Of a DNA stretch of 36,851 nucleotides, positions 1-7,604 are shown piece after piece (position 1 is the first letter of the stretch; every line of letters starts with the position of its first letter). The notes beneath the pieces were generated by a model. It was not told the origin of the DNA. It made no database searches and worked only from the letters and a program-made list of their open reading frames with translations. The translations under genes were made by a program, and so were the position numbers. Source of the stretch: Vibrio chagasii (GTDB taxonomy: Bacteria > Pseudomonadota > Gammaproteobacteria > Enterobacterales > Vibrionaceae); the NCBI RefSeq assembly GCF_002954585.1, contig NZ_MSCI01000010.1, positions 1 through 36,851 on the forward strand. Reading direction: 5' to 3'.

Positions 1-20
1 GACGACAAGTAGTCCACTGC

Positions 21-97
21 GGAGTGGTAGTTCAGTTGGTTAGAATACCGGCCTGTCACGCCGGGGGTCGCGGGTTCGAGTCCCGTCCACTCCGCCA
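21..97 (+). tRNA. tRNA-Asp (GTC)
   Basis: A complete 77-nt cloverleaf with encoded CCA at 95-97. The acceptor stem GGAGTGG pairs with CCACTCC, the anticodon GTC is at 55-57, and the T-arm GGGTTCGAGTCCC is canonical. A hairpin with a T-run follows at 108-132. It is one tRNA away from tRNA-Trp, the Asp-Trp pair that closes the E. coli rrnC operon, so it is probably the distal end of an rRNA operon lying left of the window. The 20 bases before it hold nothing I can identify. Confidence 0.98.
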
Positions 98-107
98 CTT
101 ATTCGAT

Positions 108-132
108 AACCTCGCCTAGTGCGAGGTTTTTT
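108..132 (+). terminator. hairpin terminator after tRNA-Asp
   Basis: An 8-bp stem (AACCTCGC at 108-115 with GCGAGGTT at 121-128) closes a 5-nt loop and runs into six Ts. It is a good intrinsic terminator, although tRNA-Trp lies only 25 nt further on, so read-through or processing between the two tRNAs is likely. Confidence 0.75.
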
Positions 133-156
133 CGAATCTAAAGTACAACAAGTTTT

Positions 157-233
<77 letters not shown>

Positions 234-238
234 CATTA

Positions 239-270
239 AAAGGCTCTAGCAGAAATGCTAGAGCCTTTTT
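239..270 (+). terminator. intrinsic terminator ending the tRNA unit
   Basis: A 13-bp stem (239-251 with 256-268) is closed by a GAAA tetraloop and followed by a T-run. It is strong and probably ends the rrn/tRNA transcript. Confidence 0.9.
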
Positions 271-395
271 ACTTTTCACCACTCCAAATTCCAGTCAACT
301 ATTCCCTCGTTTCGCTAGTTCTGATGAAATAATGTAAGTGCTTACTTATCTCAGTCTCATTTATTAATAGCCAAACCACAAACTTCATTTCTTTA

Positions 396-410
396 TGAGA
401 ATTATTCTCA
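396..410. promoter_or_regulatory. Fur box upstream of the multicopper oxidase
   Basis: TGAGAATTATTCTCA is a perfect 7-1-7 inverted repeat, the standard Fur-box core with the common G/C variant at the fourth position of each half. It lies 44 nt before the oxidase start, where it would overlap the promoter. This predicts repression when iron is plentiful. No binding data are available here. Confidence 0.75.
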
Positions 411-454
411 ATATTTTGTTACATTTTGGTCGTTATTACTAAAAGGCTACAAAT

Positions 455-1837
455 ATGGATATCTCTCGTCGTAAATTTATTCAATCATCTCTTGCTATAT
501 CGGCACTCACAGTACTTCCTGCTTGTTCAATGAAGCGATCTGTTGATGAGAAGGGAGGGTATGTTTATGACTTAACTGCTGAGCCTTCGACTGCTGAAAT
601 TGTACCTGGGTTTACTACTAACGTTTTGGGGTTCAATGGTCAGATTCCTGCGCCTACAATTCGTTGCCGACAAGGCGAAAAAGTTGCGATCCGTTTCACC
701 AATAAGCTATCAGAACCAACCACAATTCACTGGCATGGTTTAAGAATCCCTATTGAAATGGATGGTGTTCCTTTCTTGAGTCAGCCCCCAATTATGCCCG
801 GTGAAACGTTCGTCTATGAATTTACTCCACCGGATGCTGGCACGTTCTGGTATCACCCACACATGAACAGTGTTAAACAACTTGGTATGGGTTTAGTTGG
901 TCTAATTGTTGTTGAAGAGAGCACACCAGTTCAGTTCGATGAAGAGCATGCTTTGATGCTTAAACACTGGCACCTTGATAAACAAGGTCAGTGGAAGGAC
1001 TTAATGATCCCACGTCTTAGCGCTCGTATGGGCACTCCTGGGGAGTGGAGCAGTGTTAATGGAGAACATGAGCCTATTTATCAGTTAAAGCAGCATGCAA
1101 CGACTAGGCTTCGTATAGCCAATGTCGACAATACAATCACTTATCCTATCGCTATTGAAGGTGCAGAGGCATGGGTTATTGCTATAGATGGTAACCCGAT
1201 AAAGACACCTTATAAGCTGACTCAGCACAAAATTGGTCCAGGTATGCGTGTCGACATCGGACTGATTGCTCCAAAGGCTGGCAAGCGTGTGAATGTGCTG
1301 CAAATGAAGGGACGTTTTCCTTTTTCCTTGTGTGAGTTTGAGGTTGTAGATTCCACGCTCATTGAAGGCCGAACACTTCCGCTATTACCTCTTAATCCTG
1401 TACCTAAGTTGGACCTCGCTAATGCGGAAGAGATCGATTTTGTGTTTGAGTGGGAAGGGGCGGTGTCTCCTGTTGCTAAAGATGGGAAATCCATGCCTAA
1501 GTTTTGGCTGACAAATAAAAGAGCTTGGGAGGGGATGAGTAAAGACAATATCCCAGAACCACTCGCTATATTAGAGCTCGGAAAAACTTATATATTCGAT
1601 CTTAAGAATGTTACCCAGTACCATCACCCGATCCATATTCATGGTCATACGTTCACGGTACTTGAGTTAGATGGTAAAAAGATTGAAGAACCTTTTCATA
1701 CAGATACTGTGTTACTTGGAAAGAACGGTCGAGCGAAAGCGGCATTTGTAGCGGACAACCCTGGATGTTGGATGTATCACTGTCATGTGATTGAACATAT
1801 GAAAACAGGACTGATGGGTTATATCGAAGTTAAGTGA
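455..1837 (+). CDS. Tat-exported multicopper oxidase (laccase/CumA-like)
   Basis: A 460-aa, three-domain multicopper oxidase that would oxidise metal ions or phenolics and reduce oxygen to water outside the inner membrane. The N-terminus has a twin-arginine motif SRRKFIQ (residues 4-10), a hydrophobic stretch, and LPAC ending at Cys24, so it may be a Tat lipoprotein. Copper ligands are visible in order: HWH 92-94, HPH 134-136, HHPIHIHGH 390-398, and HCHVIEHMKTGLM 442-454. The position that is the axial Met in CueO (five after the last His) is Leu453. Length is usual for the compact family. A Fur box precedes it, which suggests a role in iron or metal handling such as ferroxidase activity; that is inference. 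The downstream crcB is 100 nt away and need not be co-transcribed. Confidence 0.9.
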   Translation: MDISRRKFIQSSLAISALTVLPACSMKRSVDEKGGYVYDLTAEPSTAEIVPGFTTNVLGFNGQIPAPTIRCRQGEKVAIRFTNKLSEPTTIHWHGLRIPIEMDGVPFLSQPPIMPGETFVYEFTPPDAGTFWYHPHMNSVKQLGMGLVGLIVVEESTPVQFDEEHALMLKHWHLDKQGQWKDLMIPRLSARMGTPGEWSSVNGEHEPIYQLKQHATTRLRIANVDNTITYPIAIEGAEAWVIAIDGNPIKTPYKLTQHKIGPGMRVDIGLIAPKAGKRVNVLQMKGRFPFSLCEFEVVDSTLIEGRTLPLLPLNPVPKLDLANAEEIDFVFEWEGAVSPVAKDGKSMPKFWLTNKRAWEGMSKDNIPEPLAILELGKTYIFDLKNVTQYHHPIHIHGHTFTVLELDGKKIEEPFHTDTVLLGKNGRAKAAFVADNPGCWMYHCHVIEHMKTGLMGYIEVK

Positions 1838-1937
1838 CACCTGTAACGTTTAATATTTGCGCGTACATTCTTAGTTTCCATCCTCGCTTTTATCGGCTGT
1901 AAAGCTAGAATATAGGGACTGTTATTTGGGAGGATTC

Positions 1938-2321
1938 ATGGGTCAGTTATCTATTTTAGGCTTTATTGCCATTGGTGGTGCATTTGGTGCTTGTTCACGT
2001 TATCTGATTTCAGAGCTGTGTGTACTACTGCTAGGGCGTGGTTTTCCTTATGGTACGCTAACTGTTAACGTGGTTGGTTCTTTTATTATGGGTCTACTGA
2101 TCGCTGCATTTGAAAATGAGATGGTTGCAATTGAACCATGGAGACAGATCATTGGCTTGGGCTTTCTTGGTGCTTTGACTACATTCTCAACTTTTTCGAT
2201 GGATAACGTTCTTTTAATGCAGCAAGGCGCATTTTTCAAAATGGGACTAAACGTACTACTCAATGTGGTGTTAAGTATCTCTGCAGCATGGATCGGCTTT
2301 CAACTTTTGATAAAGTCATAA
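1938..2321 (+). CDS. crcB: fluoride ion channel CrcB/Fluc
   Basis: A 127-aa integral membrane protein of the Fluc family, which works as a dual-topology dimer exporting fluoride. Four hydrophobic segments are visible, with the family signatures GGAFGACSRY near the N-terminus, GTLTVNVVGSF in the second segment, and GFLGALTTFSTFS in the third. The start is ATG 1938 because GGGAGG at 1928-1933 is a well-spaced ribosome site; the in-frame TTG at 1926 would overlap that site. No fluoride riboswitch is recognisable in the 88 nt upstream. A terminator follows at 2348. Confidence 0.93.
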   Translation: MGQLSILGFIAIGGAFGACSRYLISELCVLLLGRGFPYGTLTVNVVGSFIMGLLIAAFENEMVAIEPWRQIIGLGFLGALTTFSTFSMDNVLLMQQGAFFKMGLNVLLNVVLSISAAWIGFQLLIKS

Positions 2322-2347
2322 AATCTTCTTACGATTTGTTAACAACT

Positions 2348-2373
2348 CGGCTTGGTTTATCCAAGCCGTTTTT
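2348..2373 (+). terminator. terminator after crcB
   Basis: An 8-bp stem (CGGCTTGG 2348-2355 with CCAAGCCG 2361-2368) with loop TTTAT runs into five Ts. The proposed -35 of the thi promoter lies inside this hairpin. Confidence 0.9.
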
Positions 2374-2380
2374 ATATACT
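2352..2380 (+). promoter_or_regulatory. likely sigma-70 promoter of the thi operon
   Basis: TTGGTT (2352-2357) and TATACT (2375-2380) are separated by 17 bp, which places the transcript start around 2387, at the first helix of the TPP aptamer. The -35 lies within the crcB terminator hairpin. Assigned by eye. Confidence 0.55.
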
Positions 2381-2386
2381 CGATAG

Positions 2387-2475
2387 TACTTGTCGGAGTG
2401 CCATATGGCTGAGACCGTTAACTCGGGATCCGTTGAACCTGATCAGGCTAATACCTGCGAAGGGAACAAGAGTAG
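2387..2475 (+). ncRNA. TPP riboswitch (THI element)
   Basis: The hallmark THI-box segments are present in order: CGGAGTGCC (2395-2402), GGCTGAGA (2407-2414), the conserved CCGTTGAACCTGATCAGG core (about 2439-2456), and TACCTGCGAAGGGAAC ending near 2467. The outer helix P1 forms between TACTTGT (2387-2393) and ACAAGAGTA (2466-2474). It binds thiamine diphosphate and turns off the downstream thiCEFSGH genes. The expression platform is listed separately. Confidence 0.95.
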
Positions 2476-2540
2476 ATATCTAACTAGAATCCCTCTAGAG
2501 ATCTATCACCAGATCACAACTGTATTTCTTACCGTGATCC

Positions 2541-2610
2541 CTCTTGTAGCATCAATCCGTCAAGCATTTTTATCCCAATAAATAATGGCTAAAAGCCAAG
2601 GAAAAATGCT
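2541..2610 (+). promoter_or_regulatory. expression platform of the TPP riboswitch; SD-sequestering hairpin
   Basis: CTCTTGT at 2541-2547 is the exact complement of ACAAGAG (2466-2472), the 3' strand of aptamer P1, so it can act as an anti-P1 strand. Just before thiC, AGCATTTTT (2563-2571) pairs perfectly with AAAAATGCT (2602-2610), and CC at 2574-2575 can extend onto GG at 2600-2601. This buries the thiC Shine-Dalgarno AAGGA (2598-2602). A small inner hairpin TGGCT/AGCCA (2586-2590/2594-2598) competes. No strong T-tailed terminator is visible, so translational control is the likelier mode. Confidence 0.6.
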
Positions 2611-4560
2611 ATGTCGAGTCGTAAACAAGCAAGACTGGAAGCGAAGAATTTCATCGATTCTTTATCAGTACAACCTTATCCAAATTCAAAGAAAGCTTAC
2701 ATCCAAGGCTCTCGAGAGGACATTCAAGTCCCTGTACGAGAGATATCACTCGCTGATAGCCTTGTTGGTGGTACCAAAAAAGAGCCTGTATTTGAACCGA
2801 ATGCTCCTATTCACGTCTATGACACCTCCGGTGTTTATACCGACCCAACGCACGAGATAGACCTTTATAACGGCCTTCCAAAGCTAAGAGAGCAGTGGAT
2901 CGAAGAGCGTGGTGATACTGAACTATTAGACGATGTTAGCTCTGTTTACACCAAAAAGCGTCTAGAGGACGAAACCTTAGACGACCTTCGTTACGGAAAC
3001 CTACCTAGAATTCGTCGTGCGACTGGCGAGCAATGTGTAACTCAGTTGCACTATGCTCGTAAGGGGATTATTACTCCTGAGATGGAATACATTGCGATTC
3101 GCGAGAATATGGGGCGTCAGAAGTTCGCTGATGAGCAACTGAATCACCAACACCCTGGCCATAACTTTGGCGCAAACCTACCGAAAGAAATTACCCCTGA
3201 GTTTGTGCGTAAAGAGGTTGCTGAAGGTCGAGCTATTATCCCTTCAAACATTAACCACCCAGAATCAGAGCCGATGATTATTGGCCGTAATTTCCTTGTG
3301 AAGGTAAACGCTAATATTGGTAACTCTTCGGTAAGCTCTTCGATTGAAGAGGAGGTTGAGAAGCTGGTTTGGTCAACTCGCTGGGGCGGCGATACGGTAA
3401 TGGACCTTTCTACTGGTCGAAATATTCACGAAACGCGAGAGTGGATCCTACGTAATAGCCCAGTGCCAATTGGTACTGTTCCTATGTACCAAGCACTTGA
3501 GAAAGTGAATGGTGTGGCTGAAGACCTTAATTGGGAAGTGATGCGTGACACCTTAATTGAGCAAGCAGAGCAGGGCGTCGACTACTTTACGATTCATGCT
3601 GGCTTGCTTCTTCGCTATGTCCCTATGACGGCTAAGCGTGTTACCGGCATTGTCTCTCGTGGTGGTTCTATCATTGCGAAATGGTGTCTTGCTCATCACC
3701 AAGAAAGCTTCTTATACACGCACTTCCGTGAGATTTGTGAGATCTGTGCGAAGTACGATGTAGCTCTTTCATTAGGTGATGGCTTACGTCCTGGTTCTAT
3801 TGCTGATGCTAATGACGAGGCTCAGTTTGCTGAACTGCGCACCTTAGGTGAACTGACAAAAGTGGCGTGGGAATATGATGTACAGGTGATAATCGAAGGT
3901 CCTGGGCATGTTCCAATGCACATGATCAAAGAGAACATGGATGAGCAATTAGAGCATTGTCATGAAGCGCCTTTCTATACATTAGGCCCGCTTACTACAG
4001 ACATTGCCCCTGGTTATGATCATATTACCTCGGGTATCGGTGCTGCGATGATCGGTTGGTACGGCTGTGCGATGCTTTGTTATGTGACGCCTAAAGAGCA
4101 TTTAGGTTTGCCAAACAAAGAGGATGTGAAGACTGGCTTGATTACTTACAAGCTGGCGGCGCATGCTGCTGACTTGGCAAAAGGGCATCCAGGCGCACAA
4201 ATCCGTGATAATGCGCTTTCAAAAGCGCGCTTCGAATTCCGTTGGGAAGACCAATTTAACCTAGCACTAGACCCAGATACAGCCCGTTCTTTCCATGATG
4301 AAACCTTGCCACAAGAATCAGGTAAGGTTGCGCATTTCTGTTCTATGTGTGGACCTAAATTCTGTTCGATGAAGATTTCTCAGGAAGTGAGAGAGTACGC
4401 GAAAGACACAGAACAAGTAGCAGCGGATCAGGCTATCGAGATTAAGATGCTAGATAATCCGTTGGAAGGGATGCGTCAAAAATCTCAGGAGTTCCGTGAT
4501 ACTGGCTCTGAACTTTACCACCCAGCTGTTGGTGCGAAAGAAGCTCAATTAGAGGAGTAA
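2611..4560 (+). CDS. thiC: phosphomethylpyrimidine synthase ThiC
   Basis: A 649-aa cytoplasmic radical-SAM enzyme that rearranges aminoimidazole ribotide into HMP-phosphate, the pyrimidine half of thiamine. The non-canonical CX2CX4C cluster motif is present near the C-terminus (CSMCGPKFC; Cys577, 580, 585). Conserved blocks such as MGRQKFADEQ, GANLPKEITPEFVR and EGPGHVPMH are easily read. Length matches the proteobacterial family. The start ATG 2611 follows AAGGA with 8-nt spacing. It is the first gene of the thi operon, directly under the TPP riboswitch, and its TAA overlaps the next gene's ATG by one base. Confidence 0.98.
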   Translation: MSSRKQARLEAKNFIDSLSVQPYPNSKKAYIQGSREDIQVPVREISLADSLVGGTKKEPVFEPNAPIHVYDTSGVYTDPTHEIDLYNGLPKLREQWIEERGDTELLDDVSSVYTKKRLEDETLDDLRYGNLPRIRRATGEQCVTQLHYARKGIITPEMEYIAIRENMGRQKFADEQLNHQHPGHNFGANLPKEITPEFVRKEVAEGRAIIPSNINHPESEPMIIGRNFLVKVNANIGNSSVSSSIEEEVEKLVWSTRWGGDTVMDLSTGRNIHETREWILRNSPVPIGTVPMYQALEKVNGVAEDLNWEVMRDTLIEQAEQGVDYFTIHAGLLLRYVPMTAKRVTGIVSRGGSIIAKWCLAHHQESFLYTHFREICEICAKYDVALSLGDGLRPGSIADANDEAQFAELRTLGELTKVAWEYDVQVIIEGPGHVPMHMIKENMDEQLEHCHEAPFYTLGPLTTDIAPGYDHITSGIGAAMIGWYGCAMLCYVTPKEHLGLPNKEDVKTGLITYKLAAHAADLAKGHPGAQIRDNALSKARFEFRWEDQFNLALDPDTARSFHDETLPQESGKVAHFCSMCGPKFCSMKISQEVREYAKDTEQVAADQAIEIKMLDNPLEGMRQKSQEFRDTGSELYHPAVGAKEAQLEE

Positions 4561-5852
4561 TGACAGTGAAAATTCTGATCCCATCTCAATATATTGAGTT
4601 AACGGGAGAGGTTCAACACTGTCTATTGGTTGCTAAGCGACAAGGTTTAGCAACCGTTGCAGTTGAGTTGGGTGTCAGCCCAACTCAATACTTCTCTATC
4701 GTTGATTCTCAGCACTCACTTGCTATTGGCTTTGCTTCTGATGTCGTTTCAGTTAAATCGGAGCAGCTAAGCTCGCTTGATCACATCGTAAGCTATGACG
4801 AGTCGTTATCGCTGACAGATGTTCGCGATGCTTTAGCGCAATACCCTAATACGATACATGTTGGTGTAGCCGATGAGGCTGCGGTATTAGATATTTGGTC
4901 ACACTTAAATGCCAATCGAGCTATCAAAAGTATTACCACTGACCATCAAGCAATAGATAGCCGCCATCACTTTGCGTGGTTCCTAACGCTATTAGCTCTA
5001 GATTTCCCACTAGAAGATGCACTGGTTCTTGCGCGCGCAGCGTCTAATGTTTCACGTGGAACATGGCCAAGCCATTACCAAGAGTTCCCAATTCCAGTGT
5101 TAGAAGACAAGCGTTTAGGTATTAGCGTTGGTTGGACTCATCAAGGAACGTCACTTTCATTCCCTGATTTGACGAAGAAAAGCCTCGGGCTATACCCAGT
5201 TGTCGATGATGTTGATTGGATTGAAAGGCTGCTTAAGCTTGGAATCAATACGGTGCAACTGCGAATTAAGAATCCTCAGCAAGCGGATTTGGAACATCAA
5301 GTCGCACGTTCTATCGTACTCGGCAGACAATATCAGGCTCAGGTTTTTATCAATGACTATTGGCAACTTGCACTCAAACATGGCGCTTTTGGTGTTCACT
5401 TGGGACAAGAAGATATTGAAGAGTCGAACCTTTCACAATTGAGTAAAGCGGGCATCAAGATAGGTCTATCGACACATGGCTACTATGAGTTGTTACGCAT
5501 CGTGCAAATAAACCCAAGTTACATCGCGTTAGGACATATATTCCCAACCACCACGAAACAGATGCCTTCCAAGCCGCAAGGTCTAGTGCGTTTAGCTCTT
5601 TACCAGCAGCTTATCGATACCATTCCATACAGTGAAGAACTTATCGGCTATCCGACCGTGGCTATTGGTGGCATTGACCAATCGACGGCAGAGCAGGTAT
5701 GGGATTGTGGTGTATCGAGCCTCGCGGTAGTGCGTGCAATTACATTGGCGGAAGATCCAAAAGCGGTTATTGAGTTTTTCGAAGCTCTCATGAATGGCAA
5801 CTCTTCAACTTTTACTGAAGAGGTTACTCAGGAGTTGAGCTATGCTGAGTGA
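4560..5852 (+). CDS. thiE: thiamine-phosphate synthase ThiE with long N-terminal extension
   Basis: 430 aa, about twice the usual ThiE. The C-terminal half (from about residue 208) is a full ThiE barrel that joins HMP-diphosphate to thiazole phosphate. It shows QLRIK, INDYWQLALKHGAFGVHLGQED, GLSTHG, ALGHIFPTTTKQMPS and VAIGGI, very like E. coli ThiE. Residues 1-205 are an extra domain. Its segment LTLLALDFPLEDALVLARAA faintly recalls the C-terminal helices of ThiD-type HMP kinases, but I see no ATP-binding glycine motif, so it is either a degenerate ThiD-like domain or unrelated. No separate thiD lies in this operon. The gene contains a parS site at 5048-5063. Confidence 0.93.
   Translation: MTVKILIPSQYIELTGEVQHCLLVAKRQGLATVAVELGVSPTQYFSIVDSQHSLAIGFASDVVSVKSEQLSSLDHIVSYDESLSLTDVRDALAQYPNTIHVGVADEAAVLDIWSHLNANRAIKSITTDHQAIDSRHHFAWFLTLLALDFPLEDALVLARAASNVSRGTWPSHYQEFPIPVLEDKRLGISVGWTHQGTSLSFPDLTKKSLGLYPVVDDVDWIERLLKLGINTVQLRIKNPQQADLEHQVARSIVLGRQYQAQVFINDYWQLALKHGAFGVHLGQEDIEESNLSQLSKAGIKIGLSTHGYYELLRIVQINPSYIALGHIFPTTTKQMPSKPQGLVRLALYQQLIDTIPYSEELIGYPTVAIGGIDQSTAEQVWDCGVSSLAVVRAITLAEDPKAVIEFFEALMNGNSSTFTEEVTQELSYAE
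5048..5063 (-). other. parS centromere site (inside thiE)
   Basis: Read on the minus strand this is TGTTCCACGTGAAACA, which differs at one base from the near-universal ParB site TGTTTCACGTGAAACA. It encodes residues around 163-169 (NVSRGTW) of ThiE. It is one of three such sites within 7 kb. Confidence 0.9.
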
Positions 5853-6624
5853 CTTTGAATTTGTACGCTATCAACGCCAAATCGCCTTACCTGAAATAGG
5901 TGAACAAGGACAACGAAACCTACTAAACGGTCATGTGTTAGTGATTGGTTGTGGTGGTTTGGGGAATGCTGCGGCTCTTTATCTAGCGGCGTCTGGCATC
6001 GGCAAAATCGTACTGGTTGATGATGATTGTGTCGACTCGTCTAATCTACAACGACAGGTTGCGTTCAAAGAAAGCGATCTTGGTACAGCTAAAGTCGATG
6101 CACTGAAACTACAGCTAAGTGAGCTAAATGGTAGAAGCCAAGTGAGGACTATCAACAAGCGAATGGCAGAAAGCCAGTTAAAGCTTGAAGTGATGCTAGC
6201 TGACGTTGTGTTGGACTGTACCGACAACTTCACGACACGCCAACAGGTTAACCAAGCATGTTTCGAGGCTAACACACCATTGATATCGGGCTCCGCAATT
6301 GGTTGGAAAGGTCAGTTTGTTGTCTTTGATTACCAAAACAAGCAGGGGTGCTACCACTGCCTTTTCCCGTTTGACCACCATCCACAAACAACGCGTTGTA
6401 GTGACAGTGGCATCATTGGGCCTGTGGTCGGGACTATTGGAAACCTCCAAGCTCTTGCTGCTATTCAGCGCGTTAGCAGTGGCGAGTTTCAAGTGGCGAC
6501 ACAGCAGCTCAAGCTGTTCGACGGTAAGAGCATGAACTGGCAGAACCTAATGGTCACGCAAGATATCGAATGTCCGGTGTGCAATTCGTCAGTGACCAAT
6601 AATTTAGAAGAAGAAGCACTATGA
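5842..6624 (+). CDS. thiF: ThiS adenylyltransferase ThiF
   Basis: A 260-aa E1-like enzyme that adenylates the C-terminal Gly-Gly of ThiS so it can receive sulfur. The Rossmann glycine motif GCGGLG is at residues 36-41. The adenylation core includes DDDCVDSSNLQRQ and DCTDNFTTR. A structural zinc site is formed by CYHC (170-173) and CPVC (244-247). Cys186 in TTRCSD fits the conserved cysteine that handles the activated ThiS in E. coli ThiF. It overlaps thiE by 11 nt and thiS by 4 nt (ATGA), consistent with translational coupling. Confidence 0.96.
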   Translation: MLSDFEFVRYQRQIALPEIGEQGQRNLLNGHVLVIGCGGLGNAAALYLAASGIGKIVLVDDDCVDSSNLQRQVAFKESDLGTAKVDALKLQLSELNGRSQVRTINKRMAESQLKLEVMLADVVLDCTDNFTTRQQVNQACFEANTPLISGSAIGWKGQFVVFDYQNKQGCYHCLFPFDHHPQTTRCSDSGIIGPVVGTIGNLQALAAIQRVSSGEFQVATQQLKLFDGKSMNWQNLMVTQDIECPVCNSSVTNNLEEEAL

Positions 6625-6830
6625 GCAATATAACTATTTCAATAAACGAGCAACCAGAGCAGGTCGCGCAATCATCTTCTCTTGCAGATATCATTCATTC
6701 GCTTTCGCTACCTGATTTAGGGTGTGTATTCGCTATCAATAACGCGGTTGTCCCACGCAGCCAGTGGCAACAAACCATCGTCAATGAAGGCGATTCTATC
6801 TCTCTTTTTCAAGCTATTGCAGGGGGCTAA
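6621..6830 (+). CDS. thiS: sulfur carrier protein ThiS
   Basis: A 69-aa ubiquitin-fold sulfur carrier ending in FQAIAGG. The terminal Gly-Gly becomes a thiocarboxylate that donates sulfur to the thiazole ring. The size and the GDSISLFQAIAGG tail are diagnostic. The ATG overlaps the thiF stop, and the next gene starts 2 nt after its stop. It sits between its activating enzyme ThiF and its acceptor ThiG. Confidence 0.96.
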   Translation: MSNITISINEQPEQVAQSSSLADIIHSLSLPDLGCVFAINNAVVPRSQWQQTIVNEGDSISLFQAIAGG

Positions 6831-6832
6831 GC

Positions 6833-7597
6833 ATGTTAACCATCGCAGATAAAACATTCCAATCAAGACTGTTCACTGGCACAGGCAAGTTCGCCAACAA
6901 GCATTTGATGGCGAGTGCTATCGAAGCTTCAGGTTCTCAACTGGCTACCATGGCACTGAAGAGAGTCGATATTCGTTCTGAACAAGACGATATCTTACAG
7001 CCCATTATTGATGCAGGCGTAAATCTACTTCCGAATACCTCTGGCGCGAAGAGCGCGAAGGATGCGGTTTTTGCCGCACATTTAGCTCGTGAAGCGCTTG
7101 GCACTAACTGGCTTAAACTTGAGATTCACCCAGATCCAAAATACTTGATGCCAGACCCAATCGAGACACTTAACGCGGCTGAGCAACTGGTAAAAGATGG
7201 CTTTGTTGTTTTGCCTTATTGCCATGCTGACCCTGTATTGTGTAAGCGCCTAGAAGAGGTTGGTTGTGCAGCTGTAATGCCGCTTGGTGCACCGATTGGT
7301 TCTAATAAGGGAATCGCTTCAGCCGACTTCTTAGAGATAATTATCGACCAAGCGAGTGTCCCTGTGGTTGTTGATGCTGGTATTGGTGCTCCGTCACATG
7401 CGGCTCGTGCAATGGAAATGGGTGCTGATGCTGTGTTAGTGAATACCGCGATTGCTGCTTCTCAACAACCGGTTGAAATGGCGATTGCTTTTAAGTTGGC
7501 CGTTGAAGCGGGGCGTATGGCTTATCTTGCTGGTCTCGCAGGGCAAGTGTCTCATGCGGTTGCTTCCAGCCCGTTAACTTTATTCCTAGACGAGTAG
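6833..7597 (+). CDS. thiG: thiazole synthase ThiG
   Basis: A 254-aa TIM-barrel enzyme that assembles the thiazole phosphate from deoxyxylulose phosphate, dehydroglycine and ThiS thiocarboxylate. Characteristic blocks are FTGTGKF near the N-terminus, LPNTSGAKSAKDAV, WLKLEIHPDPKYLMPD, GCAAVMPLGAPIGSNKG and VDAGIGAPSHAARAMEMGADAVLVNTAIA. Length matches the family. A G-rich ribosome site lies in the end of thiS. It partners with ThiH, encoded 7 nt downstream. Confidence 0.97.
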   Translation: MLTIADKTFQSRLFTGTGKFANKHLMASAIEASGSQLATMALKRVDIRSEQDDILQPIIDAGVNLLPNTSGAKSAKDAVFAAHLAREALGTNWLKLEIHPDPKYLMPDPIETLNAAEQLVKDGFVVLPYCHADPVLCKRLEEVGCAAVMPLGAPIGSNKGIASADFLEIIIDQASVPVVVDAGIGAPSHAARAMEMGADAVLVNTAIAASQQPVEMAIAFKLAVEAGRMAYLAGLAGQVSHAVASSPLTLFLDE

Positions 7598-7604
7598 TAT
7601 TACT

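Noticed and set aside
1838..1937. Fluoride riboswitch before crcB
   Set aside because: No match to the conserved fluoride aptamer core could be seen in this short gap.
2390..2860. Open frames of 63 and 91 aa on the plus strand
   Set aside because: The first lies in the TPP riboswitch and leader; the second overlaps thiC out of frame. The conserved signals are RNA structure, not coding.
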